From assembly GCA_946811695.1 (NCBI GenBank), contig OX328130.1, positions 75,454,398 to 75,518,397 of the forward strand: a DNA stretch of 64,000 nt, given 5' to 3'. Below the pieces are notes generated by a model. It was not told the DNA's origin. It ran no database searches and saw nothing but the letters and a program-made list of their open reading frames with translations. The stretch is from Gonocerus acuteangulatus. Lineage: Eukaryota; Arthropoda; Insecta; Hemiptera; Coreidae. Shown here one piece after another: positions 10,021-21,229 of this stretch (within the stretch, counting starts at the first letter, position 1; every line of letters begins with the position of its first letter). The position numbers and the translations under genes are program-made.

Positions 10021-12680
10021 AAATGTCACTCCTATATGTCAAAGCTGCGATTACTATCACTATAATGTGTGAGAGGAGGAGTGAATGTGGTACAAATATC
10101 ATTGCTCTATAGGAGAGGCGAGGCAAATATCACTATCGTATATGGGAGAAGGGATGATTATCGCTGCTATGAGTGGAAAGAATGAGTGATTATCACTAGA
10201 ATGAGTGAGAGGAGGAGTGAATGTGATATGAATAGCATAACAATATGTGGGAGGAGTTGTTATCATTACTATGTGTGGAAAGAGAGAGTGATTGTCATCA
10301 CGACGATGTGAGGAGTGAATGTGATATGAATAGCATAACAATATGTGAGAGGAGTTGTTATCATTACTATGTGTGGAAAGAGAGAGTGATTGTCACCAGA
10401 ATGATGTGAGGAGTGAATGTGATATGAATAGCATAACAATATGAGGGAGGAGTTGTTATCATTACTATGAGTGGAATGAGAGATTGATTGTCACCAGAAC
10501 GATGAGATGAGTGAATGTGATATGAATAGCATAACAATATGTAAGAGGAGTTTTTTATCATTACTATGAGTGGAAAGAGAGAGTGATTGTCACCACGACG
10601 ATGTGAGGAATGAATGTTATATGAATAGCATAACAATATGTGAGAGGAGTTGTTATCATTACTATGTGTGGAAAGAGAGAGAGTGATTGTCACCACGACG
10701 ATATGAGGAGTGAATGTTATATGAATAGCATAACAATATGTGAGAGGAGTTGTTATCATTACTATGTGTGGAAAGAGAGAGTGATTGTCACCACAACGAT
10801 GTGAGGAGTGAATGTTATATGAATAGCATAACAATATGTGAGAGGAGTTGTTATCATTACTATGTGTGGAAAGAGAGAGTGATTGTCACCACGACGATGT
10901 GAGGAGTGAATGTTATGTGAATAGCATAACAATGTGTAAGAGGAGTTGTCATCATTACTATGTGTGGAAATAGAGAGTGATTGTCACCATGACGATGTGA
11001 GGAGTGAATGTTATATGAATAGAATAACAATATGTAAGAGGAGTTGTCATCATTACTATGTGTGGAAAGAGAGTGATTGTCACCACGACGATGTGAGGAG
11101 TGAATGTTATGTGAATAGCATAACAATATATGGGAGGAGTTGTTATCATTACTATGTGTGGAAAGAGAGAGTGATTGTCATCACGACGATGTGAGGAGTG
11201 AATGTTATATGAATAGCATAACAATATATGGGAGGAGTTGTCATCATTACTATGTGTGGAAAGAGAGAGTGATTGTCATCACGACGATGTGAGGAGTGAA
11301 TGTTATGTGAATAGCATAACAATATATGGGAGGAGTTGTCATCATTACTATGTGTGGAAAGAGAGAGTGATTGTCACCACGACGATGTGAGGAGTGAATG
11401 TTATATGAATAGCATAACAATATGTAAGAGGAATTGTCATCATTGCTATGTGTGGAAAGAGAGAGTGATTGTCACCACGACGATGTGAGGAGTGAATGTT
11501 ATATGAATAGCATAACAATATGTGAGAGGAGTTGTCATCATTACTATGTGTGGAAAGAGAGAGTGATTGTCACCACGACGATGTGAGGAGTGAATGTGAT
11601 ATGAATAGCATAACAATATGTGACAGGCATTGTTATCATTACTATGTGTGGAAAGAGAGAGTGATTGTCACCATGACGATGTGAGGAGTGAATGTTATAT
11701 GAATAGCATAACAATATGTAAGAGGAGTTGTCATCATTACTATGTGTGGAAAGAGAGAGTGATTGTTGCCATGACGATGTGAGGAGTGAATGTTATATGA
11801 ATAGCATAACAACATGTGAGAGGAGTTGTCATCATTACTATGTGTGGAAAGAGAGTGATTGTCACCAGGAGGATGTGAGGAGCGAATGTGATATGAATAG
11901 CATAACAATATGTGAGAGGAGTTGTTATCATTACTATGTGTGGAAAGAGAGAGTTATTGTCACCAGAACGATGTGAGGAGTGAATGTGATATGAATAGCA
12001 TAACAATATGTGAGAGGAGTTGTTATCATTACTATGTGTGGAAAGAGAGAGTGATTGTCACCACGACGATGTTAGGAGTGAATGTTATATGAATAGAATA
12101 ACAATATGTAAGAGGAGTTGTCATCATTACTATGTGTGGAAAGAGAGAGTGATTGTCACCACGAAGATGTGAGGAGTGAATGTTATATGAATAGCATAAC
12201 AATGTGTAAGAGGAGTTGTCATCATTACTATGTGTGGAAATAGAGAGTGATTGTCATCACGACGATGTGAGGAGTGAATGTTATGTGAATAGCATAACAA
12301 TATGTAAGAGGAGTTGTCATCATTGCTATGTGTGGAAAGAGAGAGTGATTGTCACCATGACGATGTGAGGAGTGAATGTGATATGAATAGCATAACAATA
12401 TGTAAGAGGAGTTGTTATCATTACTATGTGTGGAAAGAGAGAGTGATTGTCACCACGACGATGTGAGGAGTGAATGTTATATGAATAGCATAAAAATATG
12501 TAAGAGGAGTTGTTGTCATTACTATGTGTGGAAAGAGAGAGTGATTGTCACCATGACGATGTGAGGAGTGAATGTGATATGAATAGCATAACAATATGTA
12601 AGAGGAGTTGTTATCATTACTATGAGTGGAAAGAGAGAGTGATTGTCGCCACAACGATGTGAGGAGTGAATGTGATATGA
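10021..12680. repeat. 98-bp satellite, about 26 copies
   Basis: The 98-bp unit contains ATGAATAGCATAACAATATG, GAGGAGTTGTTATCATTAC, GTGTGGAAAGAGAGAGTG and GTCACCACGACGATGTGAG. Spacing measured at 10326 and 10424 is exactly 98. Early units (10021-10330) are more diverged and later ones nearly identical. Many ORFs of 75-155 residues on both strands arise from this array alone. The last unit decays at 12680 into unique sequence. Confidence 0.95.
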
Positions 12681-13150
12681 AAAAAACAACAACAAAGAAC
12701 CGTAGAACTTATGAATAATAATGAATGGGACATCAATGATAAATTCTCTGGAAAAGTTACATAATCCAACTGCCATGCTCAAGTCTCAATGTATTCTAAC
12801 ACATTCACAGCTACACGCATTATACAAACACTCGCTTTCAAGCTGTTTTTTCATTCCAGATAGAGCTCTTATAAAACCTAACAGCTGACCCATAAATTAG
12901 AACGAACAGATCGATGAGAACTATAAAAAGGATACAAGTAAAAATAGCCGATTGAGGCTAAGAAGACGAAGACATGGTAACCCAGTGTAAGTAAGGGCAA
13001 CGGAAATAGCTTCAGGAAAACCATATTAAGAAAGGCTGTGTTCAAGTTAGGTAAGCAATGGAAGAGGGCAGAACGACTCGGAGCAGGAATCTTATATAAG
13101 CAAAGCAGAGGGGAAACTTATGTCAGCTCAGCAAATTTGTAGACATCAGA
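12681..13150. other. Unique non-coding interval
   Basis: No coding signal or recognisable repeat on either strand. Confidence 0.5.
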
Positions 13151-13480
13151 CTGGCTGACTACCCGTACTTCGACACGGCAGATCAATAGTTATTTAATGG
13201 TGTTAAATAATGTATCATCGAAATTAACGCTACTACATAATTTTGTGCAGTTTATTATAGCACAGTTCCTGTCATACTATAATTTATTCATCAATTGATA
13301 AGTAATCAAAGTATAATGTTTCTAGACACTGGGGCGCTCCGGACCAGTGTCAAGAAACAGATAACGTAGAGGTAACCCGTTATCTCGGTTAGCTGTAACA
13401 GTTACCACCACCAGGTATAACATAAACTCTATGAGGGACAAAATCAGAGTTTATTTCTAGTAAAAAGTCACAATATATTG
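13151..13480 (-). mobile_element. Truncated Helitron-like copy
   Basis: This is the 3' part of the family at 13924-14717, in opposite orientation. Shared landmarks are the hairpin near 13160, AACGCTACTACATAATTTTG, GACACTGGGGCGCTCC and GGGACAAAATCAGAG. The terminal CTAG has become CCAG (minus-strand reading). Confidence 0.6.
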
Positions 13481-13884
13481 ACTTAATTATCTTCATTAGA
13501 GAAAATGCAGACTCACACAATTAAGTTGAGTAAAACATCGTCGTCAGCTCAAGGGCCATTTGCCTTAAAATTAAGATATTTATCTTCAGTTATAAAACAA
13601 ATAACATGACTTTTTATTTTATTAGTACCGCACATTCCTTTATTACTATAAAAGAAAGAGATGAGGGGGTTATCCTGGCCTAATTGTGGATCAAATAAAT
13701 TTTAGTAGTTAATCCTTAAATTTTGTTTTAATTACCTACCTACTAAAACAAAATCTGTGAATAGTTATATATTGGAAATAGTTTCTCGAGATCAACTCAA
13801 AAAGCATGCACAATCAACTGCTTGACCACCCCTGGTCCAGTCCATCCATTGTATGTAATGGAGTGCTCTTATCTAAAGCTCCTA

Positions 13885-13923
<39 letters not shown>
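13481..13923. other. Non-coding spacer ending in (AT)n
   Basis: AT-rich sequence between two Helitron-like copies, ending in an (AT)n tract (13890-13922). No gene seen. Confidence 0.5.
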
Positions 13924-13925
<2 letters not shown>

Positions 13926-14717
13926 AAATACCACTCACTCACTCACTGACCTATCATCGCCAAGCCCAAACTACTAGACAGAAAAATTTGAAATTTTGTA
14001 TGGAGACTCCCTTTAGGAACACTCGCTAAGAAAGGTGTTTTTGATATTCAGAATTTTAAGTATTTTTAGTTGCATTTTTAGTTGGTTTAATGAGAACATA
14101 CACCCCTAGGCAGCATGCGTTGCTAGGACAATAACAGGTCAGCTGTTACCGTACTGTATCTGTTTCATAACATTATTTTTATTTGCGGTTCATTTCAACT
14201 ATAATGGCAGACCTTGAATTCCTAGAAATAAACTGTGATTTTGTCCCTCATAGAGTTTACGCTATACCTGTTGAGGGTCCATCCGAGGTAATAATATCCC
14301 GAACCCTTGCACAGCCTCCCCACCCATCAGCATCCCCAGTCAGAACACTTCTTGGTAATGCTCGCAAATATAATGGGTGTTTCTAAATGACATCTTGGAA
14401 AAATAACTCTTTAAATTTTAATGTCCATTTATTATTGATTGAATTTTTGACCTGTACTGGTTAAACTCCTGTTACTGGTAAACTATAGATAACAGGTTAT
14501 CTCTAGGTTATCTGTTTGCTGACACTGGTCCCGAGTACCCCAGTGTCAAGAAACATTATCCTTTGATTACATATCAATTGATGAATAACATGTAGTATGA
14601 CGGGAACCGTGCTATAATAAAATGCACAAAATTAAATAGGAGCGTTTTGATGATACATTATTTAACACAATAAAATAACTACTTATCTGCCATGACGAAG
14701 CACGGGTTATCAGCTAG
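13924..14717 (+). mobile_element. Non-autonomous Helitron-like element, 794 bp
   Basis: It starts TCAAATACCACTCACTC and ends with a hairpin (CATGACGAAGCACGG), then TTATCAG and CTAG followed by T. It matches, in inverse orientation, both ends of the 4257-5466 element. A stretch near 14405-14440 (TTTTAATGTCCATTTATTATT) resembles the tail of SINE family B. The 67-residue ORF at 14183 is inside the element and has no recognisable domain. Confidence 0.62.
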
Positions 14718-15244
14718 TAAATACCTACAAATTTACACTCTAAATTCAAAAATATAAATTGACAAAATATTAAAATGACGTTAAATGCAATAAGCATATG
14801 ATTATTTATTTATTCGGCTTTGCAACTTTAGCGACTTGCCTGTAACCTATGTACAAATGGTTATGTAATTTTAATACCAATGCAAATGCTTAGTATAAGA
14901 ATATGAAAGAAAGAATATAGAAGACAATGAAAATGTACTGTATTTTATAAAAATTAAAAAAAAAAAAACTTCATTAGTTTCACATCTCAACAGATGTAGA
15001 TGTCTAAAAGAAATTTATTTTTCAAATATCATATAAACATAAAAGGTAAATTGTTTCTTTTATTTCAGCCAGCTGAGTGCATTCACTGTTATGCGGATTC
15101 GGGAAAGGTTAAAGAACACAGTACATTGCTTATTCCTCTATCATTTTATTTTCAATGCCCGACATGTTTCATGGCCTTTTTTCTTCCTAAAAATAGGTCA
15201 AAATATTTATTTAAAAAAACCAATATACACTGTTTTGTAAAGAA
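14718..15244. other. AT-rich non-coding interval
   Basis: No domain is recognisable in the 107-residue ORF that starts at 15000. Its 3' part lies in the foldback arm that follows. Confidence 0.45.
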
Positions 15245-15995
15245 TTTAAAATTTTCGGTAAAAGTGAAGTTTCACGTCCTCCAAACCGATTTCTTTAACA
15301 CTTTTCACAACAATGTATTTTGATGCACTAAACACGAATACGTTAAAAAAAACCTTCACATTTAACTAGGAAAGAAGTTAGCACTAAAGTTCACTGTTAG
15401 GAAGGTTATAAAACTAGGCGTCAACAGCGTATTTGTAAACACGCGCATGCGCAGATATGTAACATTGGGAAACAGAACTCTCATTTGAAATGCTCATAAA
15501 CCATTTATTCAAAAATATTGTTAATTTTAAGGGCATCCTCACCCGTCGTCACCTGTCGCTTAAGGGCATACGTGCTATGCGTTTCCGCTCGCTACGCTCG
15601 CACAAGAAAATAGCAAAACCCCAGTCAATCCAACTCGCTAAAATTAATAGAATTCTATTAATTTTAGTGAGATGGATTGACTGGGGTTTTGTCATCTTCT
15701 TGAGCGAGCGTAGCGAGCGGAAACGCATAGCATGTATGCCTTAAAGTCGCCCTAGACATTCTTCTAATCCTCCTAGACATCCCTCTTAGCAAAATTTAGT
15801 TGTTTACATTAGCTCTCATAACCCGCATAACAGTGAACTTTAGTGCTTAATAACTTCTTTCCTAGTTAAATGCAAAGGTTTTTTTTTTAAGGTATTCGTG
15901 TTTAGTGCATCAAAATACATTGTTGTGAAAAGTGTTAAAGAAATCGGTTTGAAGGACGTGAAACTTCACTTTTACCTAATTTTCAAATTAGTTAT
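15245..15995. mobile_element. Large foldback element centred near 15652
   Basis: The outer arms, about 15245-15395 and 15835-15995, are near-perfect inverted copies (e.g. AAGTGAAGTTTCACGTCC against GGACGTGAAACTTCACTT). An inner pair, about 15565-15652 and 15653-15742, meets without a loop at GAATTC and includes GCGTTTCCGCTCGCTACGC and CCCCAGTCAATCCAA. The intervening segments do not pair. No coding region is evident. The inner arm is related to the core of the foldback at 24.5-25.2 kb. Confidence 0.85.
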
Positions 15996-16239
15996 TTAAG
16001 AAACCAAAAAAATAATATATATATTTATTGTGAAATCACGTCAATCCATGACTATTTTTATATCAACCTTTCTTTGAGTCCTTAGAGTTGTTCCTTCAAT
16101 CGATAGAAGTTCATTACATAAAATATCTTCTTTGAGAGGAGCTCGTTGACCGTAGATGATGCAAGGTAGGGATTGTCGGGGTTCGGTCACTGCTATTTAA
16201 TAAAACTACATTTTATCATAAAAATGGTTTTATTGTGCC

Positions 16240-16272
16240 GACGTTTCGGCATGAACTTCAAGCCTTCATCAG
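16240..16272 (-). ncRNA. Hammerhead-ribozyme-like motif, left terminus
   Basis: On the minus strand the order is CTGATGA, stem II, GAAA, CGTC: the type I hammerhead core with a minimal stem III, as reported for Penelope-like elements. Relative to the right copy, one stem II base differs (TTCATGCC instead of TTCAAGCC), which breaks a pair. This copy may therefore be weak. Confidence 0.65.
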
Positions 16273-16315
16273 GGGTGTAAAAAACAATTAGGACGGATGT
16301 AATACTGAAATATAC

Positions 16316-16380
<65 letters not shown>

Positions 16381-16430
16381 TACATACACAAATACACATA
16401 CATATATACATACATATATATATGGAAAAA

Positions 16431-16812
16431 GACAAAACATAAAATACTAGAACATAATATATAGAAGAACAATGTGCTCTAGAAGTGTTTGGATTATTAG
16501 GAAAACAGATATAAGAATAACAGATTACATATTAGATTAGATATAAGAATAACAATATGGGCATACCGATGGGAAGATAGAGAACTATTCCTCACAAATG
16601 TGGGATCATTTCTGACAGTTAATACAGGGAAACATAGGAAGAAAGGAGTTGGTGAGGGGGGGGGGGGGGTTCTGGACCACCCAATGGACAGAGAATATAG
16701 AAGATGAAAGAAAGAGCGGCGAAGTACAGTAAGGGGTCATAAAGTCATAAAATGTTGTGTTAATGGAAAGGGAGGCAGGTATAAAGGGCTATATTGCAGG
16801 CGGTATAGGGGA
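16431..16812. other. Penelope element 3' non-coding segment
   Basis: Sequence between the terminal repeat and the stop codon of the Penelope ORF. It contains a poly(G) run near 16660. No other feature is seen. Confidence 0.6.
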
Positions 16813-18025
16813 TTAGGATGGAGTTTTTAATAAATGGAAGATGTTGGAGTAGGTAGAGGAGATGACTTCTTTGTCAATTTTGTCATTAACTGGGTTATTT
16901 TCTAGGTGGATAAAAATTGATTCGGAAAGGAGGCGTTTGTCTTTGTTGGATTCAGTGGAAAGGATGGAGTATAGGTCAAAACCAAAGTCATGTCCGTCTG
17001 TGATGGCATGTCTAGTTAAAGCTGTCTTTATGTCTTTATTCCGGACATCGTTTTTGTGGTTGTTGAAACGTTTTCTTACTGGGTTTTTAGTCTGTCCAAT
17101 GTACGCACTATTGCAGTTGGGTGTGATGCAAGGGATTCTGTAGACTACATTGGTCCTGTCTTTTTGTGGGATAGGGTCTTTAAGAGTCGTATGTAAGTTT
17201 TTCAGTTTGTTCTGTGTCGATAATCCTAGTTTTAGAGTGGGGAATGTATCGCGTAGGGATTTTTGGATTTTTTCTGTGAGGTTTGGGATATATGGGAGGC
17301 CTCTGAATTGAGGGACAATATTGTCTTGGGTAGTGGGGATGGGTTTAGGGTTATTAAAAGAATTTATGAGACGGGTGATAATGTTGGTAGGAAATCCATT
17401 GGTAGTAAGAATATCGAGGAGTCGGGATTTGTTGGCAGGGTGAAATTTGGTGTCGGATAGGGAGAGGGCTCGATTTATTAGGTTGCTGGCAGTATTGAGG
17501 ATTTGGTGTTTGGGGTGTGAGGAAAGGTAATGGAGAAGTCGTCCCGAGTACGTGGGTTTGGTATACCAATCAGTGGATATAGAGCCGTCTGTATTTCTTA
17601 TAAGGAGTATGTCAAGGAAAGGAAGGGAGTTGTTAGTTTCGGTCTCGATGGTGAATATTAACCGGGGATGGTAGGAGTTAAAGGCTGTTAGAATTTCTGG
17701 AATCTTATCAGGATTAATTATGAGGAAGAGGTCGTCAACATATTTTTTAAGGAAAATAATATCGTCGGGGAACATGGGGAGGATTTGGTCAAGGAGGTCA
17801 TTAAGAGTAATATTGGAAAGGTCAGGAGCGAGGCAGTTACCCATGGCGAGGCCAGAGATCTGGTTGAAGAATTTATCTTGGTATAGGAGGTATCCGGATT
17901 TGCAGCAGAGGGATAGGGATTCATGATAGGAAGATCGAGATAGCTTGGTGTGTGGTTCGAGGGTGGTCCAATGTCTTTTTCCATATATATATGTATGTAT
18001 ATATGCATGTGTATTTGTGTATGTA

Positions 18026-18030
<5 letters not shown>
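16813..18030 (-). pseudogene. Penelope RT + GIY-YIG endonuclease, 5' truncated
   Basis: The 405-residue ORF has the later reverse-transcriptase motifs: GLAMGNCLAPDLSN (about 60-73), the catalytic YVDD (97-100) and NSLPFLDILL (about 134-143). It ends in the Penelope-type endonuclease: NVVYRIPC with a following Cys (about 294-306), AYIGQT (309-314), Arg and His residues (about 318-325) and a candidate metal-binding Glu near 370. Autonomous Penelope proteins are about twice this length, and the N-terminal part of the RT is missing. The first ~25 residues are translated from the inverted terminal repeat, so the start is artificial. The remaining frame is uninterrupted, suggesting recent insertion. 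Confidence 0.85.
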
Positions 18031-18076
<46 letters not shown>

Positions 18077-18079
<3 letters not shown>

Positions 18080-18716
18080 AATTATTAATTTTTTTAAAAA
18101 GAAATAAAAATATTTTAATTATTTTAATAAGATTTATTATATGAGTTTGACTTAACCTCAGGAATTAAAGTTCCGAGTGATTGAACGATATAACATTTAT
18201 CTCCAGACAATTCTGAGATACAAACAATATTAAACCACACACAAACAACAATAAAATAATCGACACTACAAAAAAAACAATTCTTACCTCTAAATCAATC
18301 CGCTTCCAACAAAACCTCAATTCACTTGGTATTCCTTGGAGGAGAGCTCTGCATTCCATCAACGCTGAGAAGCAACAGACTTCTTCTTCTCCCTCTGAAT
18401 GCTGAGATTAGACTGACGCTTCGTTCGAGAAAGCGGGAAAGTTTAGCGTCCTTGCTTCTTAACTTCCGCAGTTTACCGGATTATATATAAAGATAACAAT
18501 TGTTTTTTGCAATACCAATAATTAATTTATTGTTATCTGGATGTACATTTAATATGGATATATTGTATACCAGTATTGTCCAAAAACATTATCAATTTTG
18601 ATCGTATATAATACGATGTTATTTGTATATCTGGTTTGTGATTTGCGCGGGCTTTTCAAAATATCGATGGTTATTTGAATTTAAAAATATTTTCGTGAAT
18701 GTAATATATCATTACA
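18077..18716 (-). repeat. LTR (3' copy on the minus strand)
   Basis: Nearly identical to the copy at 20465-21105 except for a few differences at the T-rich start. The same 65-residue ORF appears in both LTRs and is not a separate gene. The minus-strand sequence just outside (AGGAGTGCAAA) is the position for a polypurine tract but is only weakly purine-rich. Confidence 0.88.
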
Positions 18717-19142
18717 TTTGCACTCCTGTCTAAAAAAAAAATTTAAAAAAAAAATGTTTTTAGTCCGGTATAAAAAATAAATTTAAAATTGAATTTTTTA
18801 ATTTGAAGTTTCGGGATACAGAAATATTAATTAGATTGGTAAGCCTGTTTTTTATTCAAATTTTCAATAACTTATTTCGTTACATAATTTTTATTCATTA
18901 TCATTTCTCAATTTAAATTATCATTTTTCATTGTTCATTTTTAAACATTATCATTATCAAAACTATCTTATCCTAATCTAATATGATTATTAAATTTATG
19001 ATAAATTTTTAAATATTATTATTATCAATTAAATCTTATATTAATATAAATCTTATTTTCTTTTAAAAAAAAATGCTAAACTAATAAACTTTATAAAAAC
19101 ATACTAAACTAATAGATATTAATTTTAAATTTTTTTATGAAT

Positions 19143-20363
19143 TTATTCCTGGTCGTTAATATTTTCTTTGCAGCAGTCCAATTTCTTTCTATAAGAGTGT
19201 TTTATTCTTTTCCTTGGAGGCCGATTTAGCTTTGAAATTTTTTCTATTCCAAGTTGTCTTTTATATTTATAAAGAATTTTTATTTTATTTCCAAATTTGA
19301 CATTCAAAATCTTTAAATTATTATTATTATTAATAGTTCTATTTAGTTTCTTCATTGGTATATTTCCACTTCTTTTATTATAACTCTTTTCATTTATTTT
19401 GAATTTATAGTTATCAGATAATTTTTCAATTTTCTTTTGTTTCATCATTTTGTTTATACATTTTGTACTTATTTTATTTTTGAAATTATCATTTATTAGC
19501 TTATTATTAATTATTTCATTTGTACCCTCATTATCATTATTTAATTCAGTTAATATTTTTTCTTGAATTGTATTATCTTCATTTATTAAACAATTATAGT
19601 CATTTTTATCTTCAATCAATATTTTATCTTCTAATATTTGGTCATTACTACTATCATTAATATTTAAACTGTATTTTATAGTTTCATTTAAATTGTCATT
19701 ATTTATTAATGTATCGTCATTTCCGGTATTTTTAATTAAATTTTCATTATTATTTTCATTAATCTCAATAATTTCTTTACAACTTCTATTATTTTTATTA
19801 AAAAGGTTATTATTCGATTTTTCCAATTCTATCGTCTCTTTATTTTGACTTTCACCCATATTATTTAAATACGCACATAAATCGTCCAATTTTTTATTTT
19901 GTTCTATTCTATTTGCGTCAATTTTATTTTCCAATTTTTTATTATTTTCACTTAATTCGAACTTTAGTTCATTTTGTTCGATCCTATTTGCGTCAATTTT
20001 ATTTTCCAATTTTTTATTATTTTCACTTAATTCGAACTTTAGTTCATTTTGTTCGATCCTATTTGCGTCAATTTTATTTTCCAATTTTTTATTTTGTTCC
20101 AATAATAGCCTCATCAAATGTTCTAGGCCTTGAGGATGCATCTCATTATCCCTTTCGGAAGTACGGTCATTGGATAGAATTTCCGTTGCTAAGGAACTCG
20201 CCGATTCTCTGAATGCTATTGCATCATCCTCCTGCAATTCGTTTTCACGTGTTTCGACTATGATATTTATTTCTCCCGGTGTTGTAAAAAATACGTATTC
20301 CGGTGATTCTACACTATTTTCCTCACCGTTATTTTGAATTTGTTCAATATTCACGTCAGACAT
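19143..20363 (-). CDS. Coiled-coil ORF of the LTR element (Gag-like?)
   Basis: The 406-residue protein is rich in Asn, Ile, Lys and Glu. It starts MSDVNIEQIQNNGEEN, 80 bases downstream of the primer-binding site. Residues ~85-160 carry a 25-residue repeat (core KKLENKIDANRIEQN), encoded by 75-bp tandem units, with heptad-like spacing that predicts a coiled coil. The C terminus is basic (NRPPRKRIKHSYRKK). No zinc knuckle, protease or RT motif is visible. Position and coiled coil suggest a Gag-like particle protein, but I do not recognise the family. It could equally be a rearranged remnant joining an N-terminal Gag piece to a polyprotein tail. Confidence 0.6.
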   Translation of the reverse strand: MSDVNIEQIQNNGEENSVESPEYVFFTTPGEINIIVETRENELQEDDAIAFRESASSLATEILSNDRTSERDNEMHPQGLEHLMRLLLEQNKKLENKIDANRIEQNELKFELSENNKKLENKIDANRIEQNELKFELSENNKKLENKIDANRIEQNKKLDDLCAYLNNMGESQNKETIELEKSNNNLFNKNNRSCKEIIEINENNNENLIKNTGNDDTLINNDNLNETIKYSLNINDSSNDQILEDKILIEDKNDYNCLINEDNTIQEKILTELNNDNEGTNEIINNKLINDNFKNKISTKCINKMMKQKKIEKLSDNYKFKINEKSYNKRSGNIPMKKLNRTINNNNNLKILNVKFGNKIKILYKYKRQLGIEKISKLNRPPRKRIKHSYRKKLDCCKENINDQE

Positions 20364-20442
20364 TTTTATTTAAAAAAAAAAATTATTTTTAAGTTTTATT
20401 TTCAATATTTATTTACCGCTTTTAATTTCAATTCACTCGGCC

Positions 20443-20459
20443 GTCTACGTTGGGCGCCA
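20443..20459 (-). promoter_or_regulatory. Primer-binding site of the LTR element
   Basis: On the minus strand TGGCGCCCAACGTAGAC lies five bases after the LTR end. TGGCGCCC starts are complementary to the CCA-bearing 3' ends of certain tRNAs and are the usual PBS form. Confidence 0.8.
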
Positions 20460-20464
20460 TAAAA

Positions 20465-21102
20465 TGTAATGATTAATTTTTTTTAAAAAGAAATAAAAAT
20501 ATTTTAATTATTTTAATAAGATTTATTATATGAGTTTGACTTAACCTCAGGAATTAAAGTTCCGAGTGATTGAACGATATAACATTTATCTCCAGACAAT
20601 TCTGAGATACAAACAATATTAAACCACACACAAACAACAATAAAATAATCGACACTACAAAAAAAACAATTCTTACCTCTAAATCAATCCGCTTCCAACA
20701 AAACCTCAATTCACTTGGTATTCCTTGGAGGAGAGCTCTGCATTCCATCAACGCTGAGAAGCAACAGACTTCTTCTTCTCCCTCTGAATGCTGAGATTAG
20801 ACTGACGCTTCGTTCGAGAAAGCGGGAAAGTTTAGCGTCCTTGCTTCTTAACTTCCGCAGTTTACCGGATTATATATAAAGATAACAATTGTTTTTTGCA
20901 ATACCAATAATTAATTTATTGTTATCTGGATGTACATTTAATATGGATATATTGTATACCAGTATTGTCCAAAAACATTATCAATTTTGATCGTATATAA
21001 TACGATGTTATTTGTATATCTGGTTTGTGATTTGCGCGGGCTTTTCAAAATATCGATGGTTATTTGAATTTAAAAATATTTTCGTGAATGTAATATATCA
21101 TT

Positions 21103-21105
<3 letters not shown>
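20465..21105 (-). repeat. LTR (5' copy on the minus strand)
   Basis: 641 bp, beginning TGTAAT and ending ATTACA, adjacent to the primer-binding site. It should contain the promoter for minus-strand transcription; I did not identify a TATA box or polyadenylation signal with confidence. Confidence 0.88.
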
Positions 21106-21159
<54 letters not shown>

Positions 21160-21196
21160 TTCAGTATTACATCCGTCCTACTTGTTTTTTACAGCC

Positions 21197-21229
21197 CTGA
21201 TGAAGGCTTGAAGTTCAAGCCGAAACGTC
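21197..21229 (+). ncRNA. Hammerhead-ribozyme-like motif, right terminus
   Basis: The plus strand reads CTGATGA (21197-21203), an A, a stem II of six pairs (GGCTTG with CAAGCC) closed by AAGTT, then GAAA and CGTC. This is the catalytic core order of a type I hammerhead with almost no stem III, the form described in Penelope-like elements, where dimers are thought to be active. The extra A before stem II departs from the usual G-C closing pair, so activity is uncertain. Confidence 0.72.

Larger units (their letters stand above)
18077..21105 (-). mobile_element. Non-autonomous LTR retroelement nested in the PLE
   Basis: Two direct repeats of 640 and 641 bp (18077-18716, 20465-21105), beginning TGTAAT and ending ATTACA, flank 1.75 kb. 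On the minus strand the upstream LTR is followed after five bases by TGGCGCCCAACGTAGAC, a typical primer-binding site, which sets the orientation. The interior encodes one 406-residue ORF and no protease, RT, RNase H or integrase. Insertion is in a (TA)n tract of the Penelope terminus, so the target duplication (probably ATAT) cannot be defined. The nearly identical LTRs indicate a recent insertion. Confidence 0.9.

Noticed and set aside
10099..12782. His/Thr-rich minus-strand ORFs of 76-155 residues
   Set aside because: All arise from the 98-bp satellite.
16862..17926. Plus-strand ORFs opposite the Penelope reading frame
   Set aside because: They are antisense shadows of the RT/GIY-YIG ORF with no recognisable domain.
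18165..18362. A 65-residue ORF with a hydrophobic segment, repeated at 20554-20751
   Set aside because: It lies inside both LTRs and is identical for that reason; nothing suggests translation.
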